Assembly (NCBI GenBank): GCA_005885555.1 | Contig: VAWN01000025.1 | Location: 1 to 64,000, forward strand | DNA: 64,000 nucleotides | Reading direction: 5' to 3' | From: Actinomycetota bacterium | GTDB taxonomy: Bacteria; Actinomycetota; Actinomycetes; Mycobacteriales; Micromonosporaceae | Part shown: positions 1 through 8,659 of the stretch, one piece after another | How positions within the stretch are numbered: position 1 is the stretch's first letter | Layout: each line of letters opens with the position of its first letter | Notes under the pieces: generated by a model | Told to the model about the DNA's origin: nothing | Seen by the model: the letters and a program-made list of their open reading frames with translations, nothing else | The model's database searches: none | Position numbers and translations under genes: made by a program

Positions 1-94
1 ACTCCAGCGCCTTCGCCGCGCCCCGCACGACCAGGCAGGGCGTGACCCGGCGATAGCTGTCGGGAATCGGGTCGGGTTTGGCTGCATCTGTCAT
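1..94 (-). CDS. VOC/glyoxalase-family protein, N-terminal end only
   Basis: Only the first 31 codons are inside the window; the gene runs off the left edge. The visible protein reads MTDAAKPDPIPDSYRRVTPC and then LVVRGAAKALE, which matches the opening of PhnB-like VOC proteins (a Y-x-x-V-T-P-x-L-V-V strand followed by G-A-x-x-A-L-E-F). The start at 94 is chosen because a GGAGG lies nine bases upstream; an in-frame ATG three codons earlier touches that GGAGG directly and is unlikely. Substrate and exact subfamily cannot be told from this fragment. Confidence 0.6.
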   Translation of the reverse strand, partial: MTDAAKPDPIPDSYRRVTPCLVVRGAAKALE

Positions 95-397
95 CGCGAT
101 CATCCTCCGTCTTTGCTGGTACCTCTACCAGTCAGACGACCGCCGTACCGGCGGATCCGACACCGGCCGGGAAATTCTTCGGGAGCCAATCGCCAGGCGG
201 CGGCCGCGCCGATGTGCGAGCCCGGCTCCACGAGCGCCATGAGCGCCGCGGTCGCCGAGCCGGACCCGGCGACGCATCCTGCTGCGCCCGGCCTGGCCGC
301 CCGGGTTGGGTCGCCGTCGCGCGCTACCGCTCGCCGGTGATGGCACAGGGCCGATCGCCCGCCCTGGGCGGGCGGCCGGTACGGTGGCGGGTGGCAC
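95..397. other. Intergenic region without recognisable genes
   Basis: This stretch separates the leftward VOC gene from the rightward cobalamin riboswitch. It is very GC-rich and open frames exist on both strands, but none has a ribosome-binding site or a recognisable protein. It should hold the promoters for both flanking transcripts; no convincing -35/-10 pair was found. Confidence 0.4.
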
Positions 398-588
398 GAA
401 CTGTTGCGAGGTGCCCCGCCCTAGCGGGTGGGGAGAATCGGGAAGCCGGTGGAATTCCGGCACGGGCCCGCCGCGGTGACCAGGGAGCTGCCGCCCACGC
501 GCAGGACAGCGCAGCCACTGGCCCTGCGGGGTTGGGAAGGCGGGCGGTCAGGCGGTGATCTGGGAGTCCGAAGACCGGCCTCGCGCCT
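398..588 (+). promoter_or_regulatory. Cobalamin (adenosylcobalamin) riboswitch
   Basis: The leader of bluB carries the landmarks of the B12 riboswitch. A GGGAAGCCGGTGGAATTCCGG block (about 439-459) is followed by CACGGGCCCGCCGCGGTGAC, the B12-box region. A GCCACTGG segment lies near 513-522, and GGGAGTCCGAAGACCGGCC (about 562-580) closes the element. It ends about 45 bases before the bluB start, so translational control by sequestering the GGGAG ribosome-binding site is plausible. This suits a gene that makes the lower ligand of B12. The boundaries are approximate, since the P1 helix was not folded. Confidence 0.8.
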
Positions 589-632
589 CGTCCACCCCAG
601 CCTGTGGGGTGCCAAGCGCAGCGGGAGCCTGC

Positions 633-1268
633 ATGCCCATCGACCTGTACGACGTCATCCACCGCCGCCGTGACGTGCGCGGCCAGTTCACCGGCGCGCC
701 GATCCCGGACCAGACACTCGACCGCGTGCTCGCCGCCGCCCACGCCGCGCCCAGCGTCGGACTGTCCCAGCCGTGGGACTTCATCGTGGTCCGGGACCGG
801 GCCATCCGGGAGGCGTTCCACCGCCACGTCCACCACGAGCGGGACGTGTTCGCCGCCACCCTCGACGCCGACGCGGCGGCCCGATTCGCCCGCATCAAGA
901 TCGACGGCGTGTTGGAGTCCACCCTGTCGGTCGTGGTCACCTACGACCCGTGGCGCGGCGGCCCAGCGGTACTGGGCCGGCACGCGATCGCCGACGCCGG
1001 CCTGTACTCGGTGTGCCTGGCCATCGGAAACCTGTGGCTTTCGGCGACCGCCGAAGGGCTCGGCGTGGGCTGGGTGTCGTTCTACCGGGAGGCGTTCCTG
1101 CAGGAGCTGCTGGGCATCCCGGCCGGTGTCCGCCCGGTGGCCTGGCTGTGCCTGGGACCGGTGACCCATCTGGAGCAGGTACCCGACCTGGAACGACACG
1201 GGTGGCGACAGCGCCGCCCGATTGCCGCGGCCGTGCACGCCGACCGGTGGGGCGCGCCGCCGCGGTGA
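633..1268 (+). CDS. bluB: 5,6-dimethylbenzimidazole synthase (BluB)
   Basis: Cytoplasmic flavin-destructase of the nitroreductase fold. It fragments reduced FMN with oxygen to make 5,6-dimethylbenzimidazole, the lower ligand of cobalamin. The 211-residue protein shows the family signatures: an early RRRDVRGQF segment, AAPSVGLSQPWDF, and the later SATAEGLGVGWVSFY and PVAWLCLGPV blocks. The ATG at 633 is preferred over the upstream in-frame codon at 555 because the protein aligns from MPIDLYDVI and a GGGAG lies just upstream. The cobalamin riboswitch directly in front independently supports the assignment. No other B12 genes are in the window. Confidence 0.93.
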   Translation: MPIDLYDVIHRRRDVRGQFTGAPIPDQTLDRVLAAAHAAPSVGLSQPWDFIVVRDRAIREAFHRHVHHERDVFAATLDADAAARFARIKIDGVLESTLSVVVTYDPWRGGPAVLGRHAIADAGLYSVCLAIGNLWLSATAEGLGVGWVSFYREAFLQELLGIPAGVRPVAWLCLGPVTHLEQVPDLERHGWRQRRPIAAAVHADRWGAPPR

Positions 1269-1399
1269 CACCGACCCGGCGGGCATCCTGTCGGCTGCCG
1301 CGACCGCTCGCGTTCCAGATTCACGACGCCCGGCACCCACACCGCCACGGACGGCGGAGATCGGCCGCGACAACGTACGACTGCCGCGACAACGTACGA

Positions 1400-2062
1400 C
1401 TACACGGAGACCGGCGGGCGTGGAGCGGGCAGTATCGCCAGGTTCTGGACCGTCCCCGCGATGGCTCGGTCGAGGATATCGAGGACCTCCTCGGTGCTGC
1501 GTCCTGGTGCGTCGTTCCAACGGGTGAGCCACTGGACCTTCGCCAGACGGACCTGGGGGGACGACACCATGATCGGACCGCGGCCGGGTGTTGCGGCCGG
1601 CTGGCCGCGCGATTCCCAGAGCGCGTCGTATACCGCGTCGATGGCTCGGCCGACCTCCGGATCCCGGCCCTGCCGTGAGCCGGCCCGGATCAGGGCACCG
1701 ACGAGGCAGACCGCGCCCACCGCATGAGGATCCGACGGGCCGTCCCCCAGGCGCCGCACCAAGGCCTGCCGGTTCCCGCCGGCGGACGTGGTCCACCAAC
1801 CGCCCTGCACCCATCCGGCCGACACCTCTGCGCGTGCGCTCTCCAGCAGGGCCAGCATCCGCTCGAGGACCGCCTGCTGGAGTTCGTGCGGTGGCTGCTG
1901 CGGCGAAAGGAATCTGCGCAGGCGTTGCCACCAATGAGGTTCCCGCTCGGCGCGGCTACCGGGGCCGTCGCTTCCGGGCCGGGACACCCCCGCACCGGCT
2001 GGCGCGACAAGATCGCTCGCCTCGCTCGTGTGCCCGCCACGGAAGATGGTGCTGCTAGTCAT
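1400..2062 (-). CDS. DUF6197-like hypothetical protein
   Basis: A 220-residue cytoplasmic protein. The first 60 residues are low-complexity. The rest carries a GWVQGGWW block, a CLVGALI block and, near the C-terminus, LTRWNDAPGRSTEEVLDILDRA. This pattern (aromatic stretch, CLxGA, WND followed by EVLxLLDRA) is what I recall for the actinobacterial DUF6197 family, whose function is unknown. The ATG at 2062 is chosen because homology-like sequence does not extend upstream. It diverges from the sugar-binding protein gene and shares the 2063-2200 promoter region with it. Family assignment is from memory. Confidence 0.6.
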   Translation of the reverse strand: MTSSTIFRGGHTSEASDLVAPAGAGVSRPGSDGPGSRAEREPHWWQRLRRFLSPQQPPHELQQAVLERMLALLESARAEVSAGWVQGGWWTTSAGGNRQALVRRLGDGPSDPHAVGAVCLVGALIRAGSRQGRDPEVGRAIDAVYDALWESRGQPAATPGRGPIMVSSPQVRLAKVQWLTRWNDAPGRSTEEVLDILDRAIAGTVQNLAILPAPRPPVSV

Positions 2063-2112
2063 GCGACCAGAATCGCCGTCCCGGCCTCCCGATGCCAGAG
2101 GGTGCGCAGGTG

Positions 2113-2148
2113 TTGACACGAGCGGCACGGAGAGAAATGCTTGCATTT
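2113..2148 (+). promoter_or_regulatory. Promoter with palindromic operator for the carbohydrate operon
   Basis: A perfect TTGACA (2113-2118) is followed after 17 bases by a weak -10 candidate, AATGCT (2136-2141). Overlapping that position is an exact inverted repeat, AAATGC-TT-GCATTT (2135-2148). A palindrome on the -10 is the usual place for a repressor of the LacI, GntR or ROK type, so sugar-responsive repression of 2201-8659 is inferred. No repressor gene is adjacent. Confidence 0.55.
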
Positions 2149-2200
2149 ATCCTCGACCGGTCGGGCCGTCGGTTAAGTCTCCATCCTGGGGGGCGCCGTC

Positions 2201-3214
2201 ATGAGGCCGAGAAGACTAGCGGTGGCGGTAGTCACGCTGCTTCTGTTCCCACTGACAGCATGCACGAAGCAGAGCACGTCAGGTACGACTCCAGCGAATT
2301 ATCCTTCGGGTCCGCAGATCGCCGTGGCGATGGTGACCCACGGGCAGGCATTCGACCCCTTCTGGGCCCTCGTCAGGAAGGGCGCGGAGGCGGCAGCGTC
2401 GCAGTTCAATGTCAAGCTCGCGTATCAGTCGCCCAGCACGACCGATCCGCAGGCGCAGGCCAAGATGATCATGCAAGCCGCGGCAACGAAACCAGCCGCT
2501 ATGGTGGTCACCATTCCCGACCCGGCGGTGTTGGCGAGCCCGGTACAGCAGGCGTCATCGGCCGGTACCCCGGTCGTGGTGGTCAATGTCGGCGAGGGTG
2601 TGTACCGCAGCGTCGGTGCGCTGACCTACGTCGGTCAGGTTGACCTCCAGGCCGGGCAGGAAGCTGGCACCGCAATGGCGTCGGCCGGGGTGCGGAAGGC
2701 GCTGTGCGTCATCCACGAAGAGCGGAATACGGCGCTCATCGACCGCTGTGCCGGATTCACCAAGCAGCTGGGCATGAGCGGCGGCTCCGTGCAGACCCTG
2801 CATGTCAACGGGGCGCAGTTGCACGAGGCGCAGAGCGCCATCGAGCAGGCACTGCGGGCCGACCCCGGTATCAACGGCATGCTGGCCACCGGCATCATCG
2901 GGTTCCAGGCGGCGGGCGGGGCTCTGCACTCCTTGAACGCCTTCGACAGGGTGAAGTTCGGATCATTCGACGTGGCGACCGCCGTCCTCACCGCTCTTGA
3001 GAACGGTCAGCTGCTGTTCACGGTCGATCAGCAGCCCTTTATGCAGGGCTACCTGGCGGTGCAGTTCGCGGCATTCGACGTCCGCTACGGCCAGCACCCG
3101 TATCAGCCGATCTACACCGGGCCCAGCTTCATCACCAAGGAGAATGCGGCCAAGATCGCACAGTTGTACAAGAGCACCGGGATCCCGTTGTTCCAGGGTG
3201 GTTACCCACAATGA
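2201..3214 (+). CDS. Sugar-binding lipoprotein (type I periplasmic binding protein)
   Basis: A 337-residue secreted lipoprotein. It has a basic start (MRPRRLAVAV), a hydrophobic stretch and the lipobox LTAC near residue 21, followed by a Thr/Ser linker. The mature part has the Peripla_BP_4 fold used by ribose/xylose-type binding proteins and related sensors. It includes AMVTHGQAFDPFW near the N-terminus, a KPAAMVVTIPDP strand, PVVVVNVGEG, and the hinge-side KFGSFDVATAVLTAL and TVDQQPFMQGYLA segments. ABC permease and ATPase genes are absent; the stop overlaps the start of an SSS symporter by four bases. It may deliver substrate to that symporter or act in sensing. Ligand unknown, probably a sugar or glycoside. 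Confidence 0.85.
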   Translation: MRPRRLAVAVVTLLLFPLTACTKQSTSGTTPANYPSGPQIAVAMVTHGQAFDPFWALVRKGAEAAASQFNVKLAYQSPSTTDPQAQAKMIMQAAATKPAAMVVTIPDPAVLASPVQQASSAGTPVVVVNVGEGVYRSVGALTYVGQVDLQAGQEAGTAMASAGVRKALCVIHEERNTALIDRCAGFTKQLGMSGGSVQTLHVNGAQLHEAQSAIEQALRADPGINGMLATGIIGFQAAGGALHSLNAFDRVKFGSFDVATAVLTALENGQLLFTVDQQPFMQGYLAVQFAAFDVRYGQHPYQPIYTGPSFITKENAAKIAQLYKSTGIPLFQGGYPQ

Positions 3215-4908
3215 CCTCCGCAGGAACCATGACGATCACCTTGGCTGGGACCGCTCGCGTTGAGGCTGCGGCAGGGCTCCGGCTGTCGCTCAGCGGCCTG
3301 GACGTCGTCCTCATTGTCATCTATTTCGCGTTTGTGCTCGGGATCGGCTTTGCGCTACGCAGGGTGATAGCCACCTCGACCGACTTCTTCCTGTCTGGCC
3401 GGTCACTGCCCGCCTGGGTTACCGGCATTGCTTATATCTCCGCCAATCTGGGTGCGATCGAGATCCTCGGGATGTCGGCAAGCGGAGCCCAGTACGGCAT
3501 AAGCATCGTGCACTACTACTGGATCGGCGCGGTGCCCGCCATGGTTTTCCTCGGCGTGGTCATGATGCCTTTCTACTACGGTTCCCGGGTCCGGAGCGTC
3601 CCCGAGTACCTGCTGCGCCGCTACGATCGCAAGACACACCTGGTCAACGCCATCATTTTCGTCCTGGCCTCGGTCCTCATCGCGGGCGTGAATCTGTACG
3701 CTCTGTCTGCCGTCCTGGAGGCGCTGCTCGGGATACCGCTGGCCGTCGCCATCGTGGTTTCGGCGCTGTTCGTGCTGTCGTACATCATGCTCGGGGGCCT
3801 GTCCAGCGCCATCTACAACGAAGTGATGCAATTCTTCGTCATCCTGGCCGGCCTCATTCCGGTAGTCATCATCGCTATGAAACTCACTGGCGGCATCGGT
3901 GGGCTGTTCGCCAAGCTCAGCACCAGCGGCCCCTACTTCACCTCAGCCTGGACCGGAACCGGGCTGGGCGGCCACAGCCCGATCGGTGACTGGGTTTCGC
4001 TCGTTTTCGGGCTGTCCTTCTGCCTGTCTTTCGGCTATTGGACCACCAACTTCGCCGAGGTCCAGCGGGCGATGTCGGCGAAGGACGACAACGCTGCCCG
4101 GCTCACGCCGATCATCGCCGCGTTCCCGAAGGCGCTCATCCCGCTCGGCATCGTCATCCCAGGGATGGCGGCGGTCCTGCTGATCCCCGGTCTGGGGGAG
4201 GGCGGCGGCCTCGAATACAACTACGCGATCCCAGCACTGATGAACAAGTACCTCCCCACCGGGGTGCTGGGCGTAGCGCTCACCGGCCTGCTCGCAGCGT
4301 TCATGGCGGGCATGGCGGCGAATGTCTCGTCCTTCAACGCGGTATGGACCTACGACATCTGGCAGGACTACATCAGGCCCGGCCGTCCGGACAGCTACTA
4401 CCTGCGGGTCGGTCGCGTCACCACGGTGGTGGGCGTGTTCATCGGCATCCTCACCGCCTTTATCGCGGCCGGATACACCAACATCGCCAACTACCTGCAG
4501 ACGCTTTTCTCGTTCTTCAATGTGCCCATCTTCCTCGCCTTCATCGTCGGTATGCTGTGGCGAAAGGCGGGACGCGGATCCGGGTTCTGGGGCATGGTCG
4601 TCGGCGCCCTGGTCGCCTTCGGCACCTGGCTGCTCTACCAGGCGCATGTCCTGTCGTTCCGCAGCGACCTCGCCGAAACCCAGTGGGGCGCCATCTTCGG
4701 GTTCGTCGCCGGGTTCGTGGCGATGCTGATCGCCACTCTATTCGACAAGCCGAAACCGCTGTCCGAGCTCAACGGCCTGGTCGTCGGGCTGCAGCAGCGG
4801 GACGTGCAGACCGCAGCTCCAGTTCGCTGGTACCGGTCGCCCGTGGTGCTCGGGTTCGGCGCGCTGCTGCTGTGCGCGCTCCTCTACCTCTATATCGCGG
4901 TTGTGTGA
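3211..4908 (+). CDS. SSS-family sodium:solute symporter
   Basis: A 565-residue multi-spanning membrane protein of the solute:sodium symporter family (SglT/PutP type, usually 13-14 helices). Visible family features are TDFFLSGRSLPAWVTGIAYI in the first helices, GAIEILGMSASGAQYG, PFYYGSRVRSVPEYLLRRYD, and the AALVG-like MAGMAANVSSFNAVWTYDIWQDY region. Roughly a dozen hydrophobic segments are seen. The first 27 residues are a polar extension. It overlaps the binding-protein gene by ATGA and is followed by a small membrane protein, a sugar kinase and a GH65 enzyme, so the cargo is most likely a di- or oligosaccharide taken up with sodium. Confidence 0.9.
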   Translation: MTSAGTMTITLAGTARVEAAAGLRLSLSGLDVVLIVIYFAFVLGIGFALRRVIATSTDFFLSGRSLPAWVTGIAYISANLGAIEILGMSASGAQYGISIVHYYWIGAVPAMVFLGVVMMPFYYGSRVRSVPEYLLRRYDRKTHLVNAIIFVLASVLIAGVNLYALSAVLEALLGIPLAVAIVVSALFVLSYIMLGGLSSAIYNEVMQFFVILAGLIPVVIIAMKLTGGIGGLFAKLSTSGPYFTSAWTGTGLGGHSPIGDWVSLVFGLSFCLSFGYWTTNFAEVQRAMSAKDDNAARLTPIIAAFPKALIPLGIVIPGMAAVLLIPGLGEGGGLEYNYAIPALMNKYLPTGVLGVALTGLLAAFMAGMAANVSSFNAVWTYDIWQDYIRPGRPDSYYLRVGRVTTVVGVFIGILTAFIAAGYTNIANYLQTLFSFFNVPIFLAFIVGMLWRKAGRGSGFWGMVVGALVAFGTWLLYQAHVLSFRSDLAETQWGAIFGFVAGFVAMLIATLFDKPKPLSELNGLVVGLQQRDVQTAAPVRWYRSPVVLGFGALLLCALLYLYIAVV

Positions 4909-4951
4909 CCGCCGGCATCCCGTCGTGCGGGCAGAGCAAGGAGACCGACAG

Positions 4952-5299
4952 GTGGCCGACAAAGTTGAACTGACCCCTGAGGAAGCCCGAAACTGGCGGC
5001 TGGCGAAGCTGTTCGATCTCCGATCGTTCATCGGGGCACTCTTCGTGGTCTTCGGGATCCTGGTCACCATTCCTGGTCTCGCCGCGAGCAAGGCCATGAT
5101 CGACAAGGCGGCTGGCATCAACCTCGCGCTGTGGATCGGCCTCATCATGCTGATCATGGGTGTGTTGTTCTTGGCCTGGGTGTTGCTGAGGAGGCCGAGG
5201 CGTCCCGCCGGGCCCGCGAGGAGTTCGGAACACAAGGCCCGCCCGGCCACTAGCCGCGTTTGCGTCTTCGAGAGCCCGGAGGTGTTCCATGACGACTGA
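4952..5299 (+). CDS. Small two-helix membrane protein
   Basis: A 115-residue protein starting at a GTG preceded by AAGGAG eight bases upstream; an ATG-like start at 4901 lies inside the symporter gene and lacks a ribosome site. Residues 20-65 include FIGALFVVFGILVTIPGLAA, and a second helix reads ALWIGLIMLIMGVLFLAWVL, followed by a basic RRPRRP tail. Such small proteins often follow SSS symporters in actinobacteria and may be accessory subunits, but no function is established for this one. Its end overlaps the kinase gene by 11 bases. Confidence 0.75.
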   Translation: MADKVELTPEEARNWRLAKLFDLRSFIGALFVVFGILVTIPGLAASKAMIDKAAGINLALWIGLIMLIMGVLFLAWVLLRRPRRPAGPARSSEHKARPATSRVCVFESPEVFHDD

Positions 5300-6290
5300 T
5301 GGGCGAGCGCGGGCGGGTCGTAAGGTCGCCGTGTTGGGCCCCATTCCACGCGACGAGATCGTGACCCACACCGGCGAACGGTTCGAGAAGTACGGCTGCG
5401 TGCTGTACACGGCCGTCGCCCTCTCGGCGCTGATGGGCCGCGACGACACGATCGTTCCCGTTTCGCACGTCCGGCGGCGGGACGAGGACCCTATCAAGGA
5501 GATCCTCGGCGCGTACCCGAATATCGACACCTCGGGGATAACGTCCCAGGCCGATCAAGGGGACGTCATCGAGCTGCGCTACATCGAACACAACCGTCGG
5601 GTCGAGCGGCAGGCGAGCTTCATGAACCCCATCCTGCCCGCCGACGTCGAACCGGTCCTCGACGCCGACGCGTTCGTCTGCGTACCGATCACCGACTACG
5701 AGGTGGGCCAGCCGACGTTGCGGTACATCAAGGAGAACGGCGGTGCCCCCGTGGTCCTGGACGCGCACGGCCCCACCGTCACCCTGACCCGCAGCGGGCA
5801 GCGGCATCCACGGGTGTGGGCCGATCGCGACCTCTGGCTCCCGTACATCGACATCCTGAAGATGAACCTCGAGGAGGCGAGCTCGACCTGGCTCGGCGAG
5901 TGTGCGGAGCTCACCCCTGACCCGCCGAGGCTGAGCACCGAGGAACTGCGGACGTTGGCGGCGCACTGCCTCGCCCGCGGGGTCGGAGCGCTGTGTGTGA
6001 CCCTCGACGAGCGGGGTTGTGTGGTCTTTCACCGCGGTTCCTCGGGCGTGGTCATCGAGGACGTCGTCGACCGGATCGAGGTCGAGAAGGTCGTGGACAC
6101 CACCGGCGCCGGCGATTCGTTCGCGGCGGGACTGGCCTTCGGCTATCTCGCGTACCGGGACTACGTCACGGCCAGCCGGTACGGGAATGCCATGGGCGCG
6201 CAGCGCGTCAGCGGCGCGGACCTCAACGTCTACCTCTCCCGGGAGGAGACCGAGCGGCAGATCCGCGCGGCGTACGGGCCGCGGAGGTAG
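5289..6290 (+). CDS. PfkB-family carbohydrate kinase
   Basis: A 333-residue cytoplasmic kinase of the ribokinase/PfkB family. The C-terminal signature is intact: VVDTTGAGDSFAAGLAFGYL carries the catalytic Asp of the DTxGAGD motif and the anion hole. A VLDAHGPT strand and a KMNLEEASSTW segment fit the family. The N-terminus (GRKVAVLGPIPRDEIVTHTG) lacks the usual GG motif, so the sugar-binding side is atypical. Its place between a symporter and a GH65 phosphorylase suggests it phosphorylates a monosaccharide or nucleoside released from the imported substrate. Confidence 0.88.
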   Translation: MTTDGRARAGRKVAVLGPIPRDEIVTHTGERFEKYGCVLYTAVALSALMGRDDTIVPVSHVRRRDEDPIKEILGAYPNIDTSGITSQADQGDVIELRYIEHNRRVERQASFMNPILPADVEPVLDADAFVCVPITDYEVGQPTLRYIKENGGAPVVLDAHGPTVTLTRSGQRHPRVWADRDLWLPYIDILKMNLEEASSTWLGECAELTPDPPRLSTEELRTLAAHCLARGVGALCVTLDERGCVVFHRGSSGVVIEDVVDRIEVEKVVDTTGAGDSFAAGLAFGYLAYRDYVTASRYGNAMGAQRVSGADLNVYLSREETERQIRAAYGPRR

Positions 6291-6313
6291 GGGCCGGCGG
6301 GAGGTGGCGTGGT

Positions 6314-8659
6314 ATGGATCGCGTCGAGGATGCGGACCCGCGGTGGCTGGTCGTCGAGGACGGCTTCGTTCCAGCGCGGGCGAACGTCCACGAGACCCTC
6401 TTCAGCACCGGTAACGGCTATCTCGGCACCCGGGGTTCGCTGGCCGAGGGTCACGAGGGCGGCTGGCCCGGGACCTACCTGCGGGGCGTGTTCGATCACC
6501 ACGACTCCCGGGGGGTCGAACTGGTCAAGGCACCCGACTGGCTGAGCCTGGCCGTCGTGGTCGACGGCACCAGACTGGACGTGACGTCCGCGTCGGTCGT
6601 ACACCATCGCCGGATCCTCGACATGCGGCGGGGCACGGTGTTCCGGGAGACCGTGTTCGAGGACGCCGAGGGCCGCCGGACCCGCGTCGAGACCATCCAC
6701 TTCGCCAGCGCCGCCGATGAGCACCTGTGTTGCCTGCGGGCGCGGATCACACCGGAGAGGCACTCGGCCTCGATCACCGTCCAGAGCGGGGTCGACGGGA
6801 CCGGATTCAACCTCGACCGGAGACCGATCTACACCGACCCGCCACCGTCGAAGCACTTCGAGGAGATCACCCGGATGGCCTCCACCGACGGCCTCTACCT
6901 GGAGACCCGTACGATCGACAGCGGTATCACGATCGGCTACGCGGCCCGGACGGCGGTGTCCGCGCCGGTGGAGGCTCCGGTCGAGGCCGAGATACGGCAG
7001 CGGCACGGGTTCGTCGCGGAGGTGTTCCGGGCCCAGGTAGCCGCCGGTCAGACGCTCACCGTGGACAAGCTGGCCACCATCCACACCTCCCGCGACGGGC
7101 CGGCCGACTCGGTTCGCCCGGCATGCGTGGCGGAGTTGCAGCGCCATACCGCTGCCGGGTTCGACCGGTGCCGGGACCGCCACCGGGCCGCCTGGGCCGC
7201 GAGATGGTCCGACTGCGACGTCACGATCGACGGGGACGCCGAGGCCACCCGGGCAGTGCGGTTCAACATCTACCACTTGCTTATCGCCGCGAACGCGTCG
7301 GATCCGTACGTCAACATCGGGGCGAACGCCTTGACCGGAGAGCGCTACCGGGGACACTACCGGGGACATGAGTTGTGGGACACCGAGGTGTTCAGGCTCC
7401 CGTTCTTCATCTACACCCAACCGGGTACGGCCCGCGCGCTGCTGCTGTACCGCTACCACACGCTCGACGGCGCGCGCCGGATCGCCTGCGCGGGCGGGTT
7501 TCGCGGCGCTCGGTACGCCTGGGAGTCAGCGGACACCGGGGACGAGACGACTCCCCAGTGGACGGTGGATGGCGCCCACCGGATCTGGATGGGGGAAGAG
7601 GAGATCCACGTCACCTGCGCCGTCGCCTTCGGGCTGCTCGCCTACGTCGCCGCGACCGGCGACCAGGCGTTGATGACAGACTACGGCGCCGAGATCCTCT
7701 TCGAAACCGCTCGATTCTGGGCCGACCGGTTGGAGCCGATGCCGGCCGGCCGGTATGCCCTGAGCAGGGTCGTCGGCCCTGACGAGTTCCACGAGCATAT
7801 CGACAACAACGCGTACACCAACTACCTGGTGCGGTGGCACCTGCGGCAAGCCGCCCACGTCTACGCCGACCTCGCGGCCCACCATCCCAGCGAGCTCACC
7901 GACCTGTCCGAGCGTATCGGCCTCACCACGGACGAGGCACGGGAGTGGCTCGATCGGGCGGATCGGATCCGGCTGCCCGTCCGGACCGACGACGGGGTGA
8001 TCGAGCAGTTCGACGGGTACTTCGGGCTGGAGAGTCTCGCGGTGACGTTGGACCACAACGACATGCCGCAATACCCACCCGGCTACCACCACTACAACCT
8101 GGGCGGAACCAAGCTGCTCAAGCAGGCCGACGTGGTGATGTTGACGTATGTGCTTCCCGACGAGTTCCCGGCACCGGTCAAGCATGCCAACTACGAGTAC
8201 TACGAGCCGCTGACGCTGCACAAGTCGTCGTTGAGCGCCGCGATCCACTCCATCATGGGTATCGAGGTCGGCGACCCCGCCCGGGCGGTGCAGTACTTCC
8301 GCCGGGCGGCATTCGTCGACCTCGCCGACAACCAGGGAAACACCGAGGAGGGCATCCACATCGCGTCCGCTGGCGCCACCTGGCAGATGATGGTCTGCGG
8401 CTTCGGGGGCTTCCGGGTACGCCACGGGCGGATGACCTTCAAGCCATGGCTCCCGACGGGCTGGGACGCCGTGCGGTTCCGGATCAAGTGGCACGGCCGC
8501 TGCGTTTCGGCGTGCATACGCCCGACCTCCGCCACGTTCCGGCTGTCGGGCCCCGAGGGGTTCCGCGAGACGATTCTGGTCAACGATCGCGAGGTCGGGC
8601 TTCCGGCTGGCGAGGACGTGGTCGTTGACCTGACCGATGCGCCGGTCGTGCGGGAATAA
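6314..8659 (+). CDS. Glycoside hydrolase family 65 enzyme (disaccharide phosphorylase)
   Basis: A 781-residue cytoplasmic enzyme with the GH65 order: an N-terminal beta-sandwich (from VEDGFVPARANVHETLFSTG), a helical catalytic barrel, and a C-terminal beta domain. The catalytic block VVGPDEFHEHIDNNAYTNYL contains the general-acid Glu of maltose, kojibiose, nigerose and trehalose phosphorylases. GHELWDTEVFRLPFF and HKSSLSAAIHSIMG are further family blocks. The ATG at 6314 has GGGAGG nine bases upstream. It probably cleaves an alpha-linked disaccharide with phosphate to give beta-glucose 1-phosphate. A beta-phosphoglucomutase, the common partner, is missing; a PfkB kinase stands in its place. 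The bond specificity cannot be read from sequence alone. Confidence 0.9.
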   Translation: MDRVEDADPRWLVVEDGFVPARANVHETLFSTGNGYLGTRGSLAEGHEGGWPGTYLRGVFDHHDSRGVELVKAPDWLSLAVVVDGTRLDVTSASVVHHRRILDMRRGTVFRETVFEDAEGRRTRVETIHFASAADEHLCCLRARITPERHSASITVQSGVDGTGFNLDRRPIYTDPPPSKHFEEITRMASTDGLYLETRTIDSGITIGYAARTAVSAPVEAPVEAEIRQRHGFVAEVFRAQVAAGQTLTVDKLATIHTSRDGPADSVRPACVAELQRHTAAGFDRCRDRHRAAWAARWSDCDVTIDGDAEATRAVRFNIYHLLIAANASDPYVNIGANALTGERYRGHYRGHELWDTEVFRLPFFIYTQPGTARALLLYRYHTLDGARRIACAGGFRGARYAWESADTGDETTPQWTVDGAHRIWMGEEEIHVTCAVAFGLLAYVAATGDQALMTDYGAEILFETARFWADRLEPMPAGRYALSRVVGPDEFHEHIDNNAYTNYLVRWHLRQAAHVYADLAAHHPSELTDLSERIGLTTDEAREWLDRADRIRLPVRTDDGVIEQFDGYFGLESLAVTLDHNDMPQYPPGYHHYNLGGTKLLKQADVVMLTYVLPDEFPAPVKHANYEYYEPLTLHKSSLSAAIHSIMGIEVGDPARAVQYFRRAAFVDLADNQGNTEEGIHIASAGATWQMMVCGFGGFRVRHGRMTFKPWLPTGWDAVRFRIKWHGRCVSACIRPTSATFRLSGPEGFRETILVNDREVGLPAGEDVVVDLTDAPVVRE

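Noticed and set aside
324-1934. A 536-codon open frame on the minus strand across the riboswitch and bluB
   Set aside because: Arg/Gly/Pro-rich shadow; bluB and its riboswitch on the plus strand explain the region.
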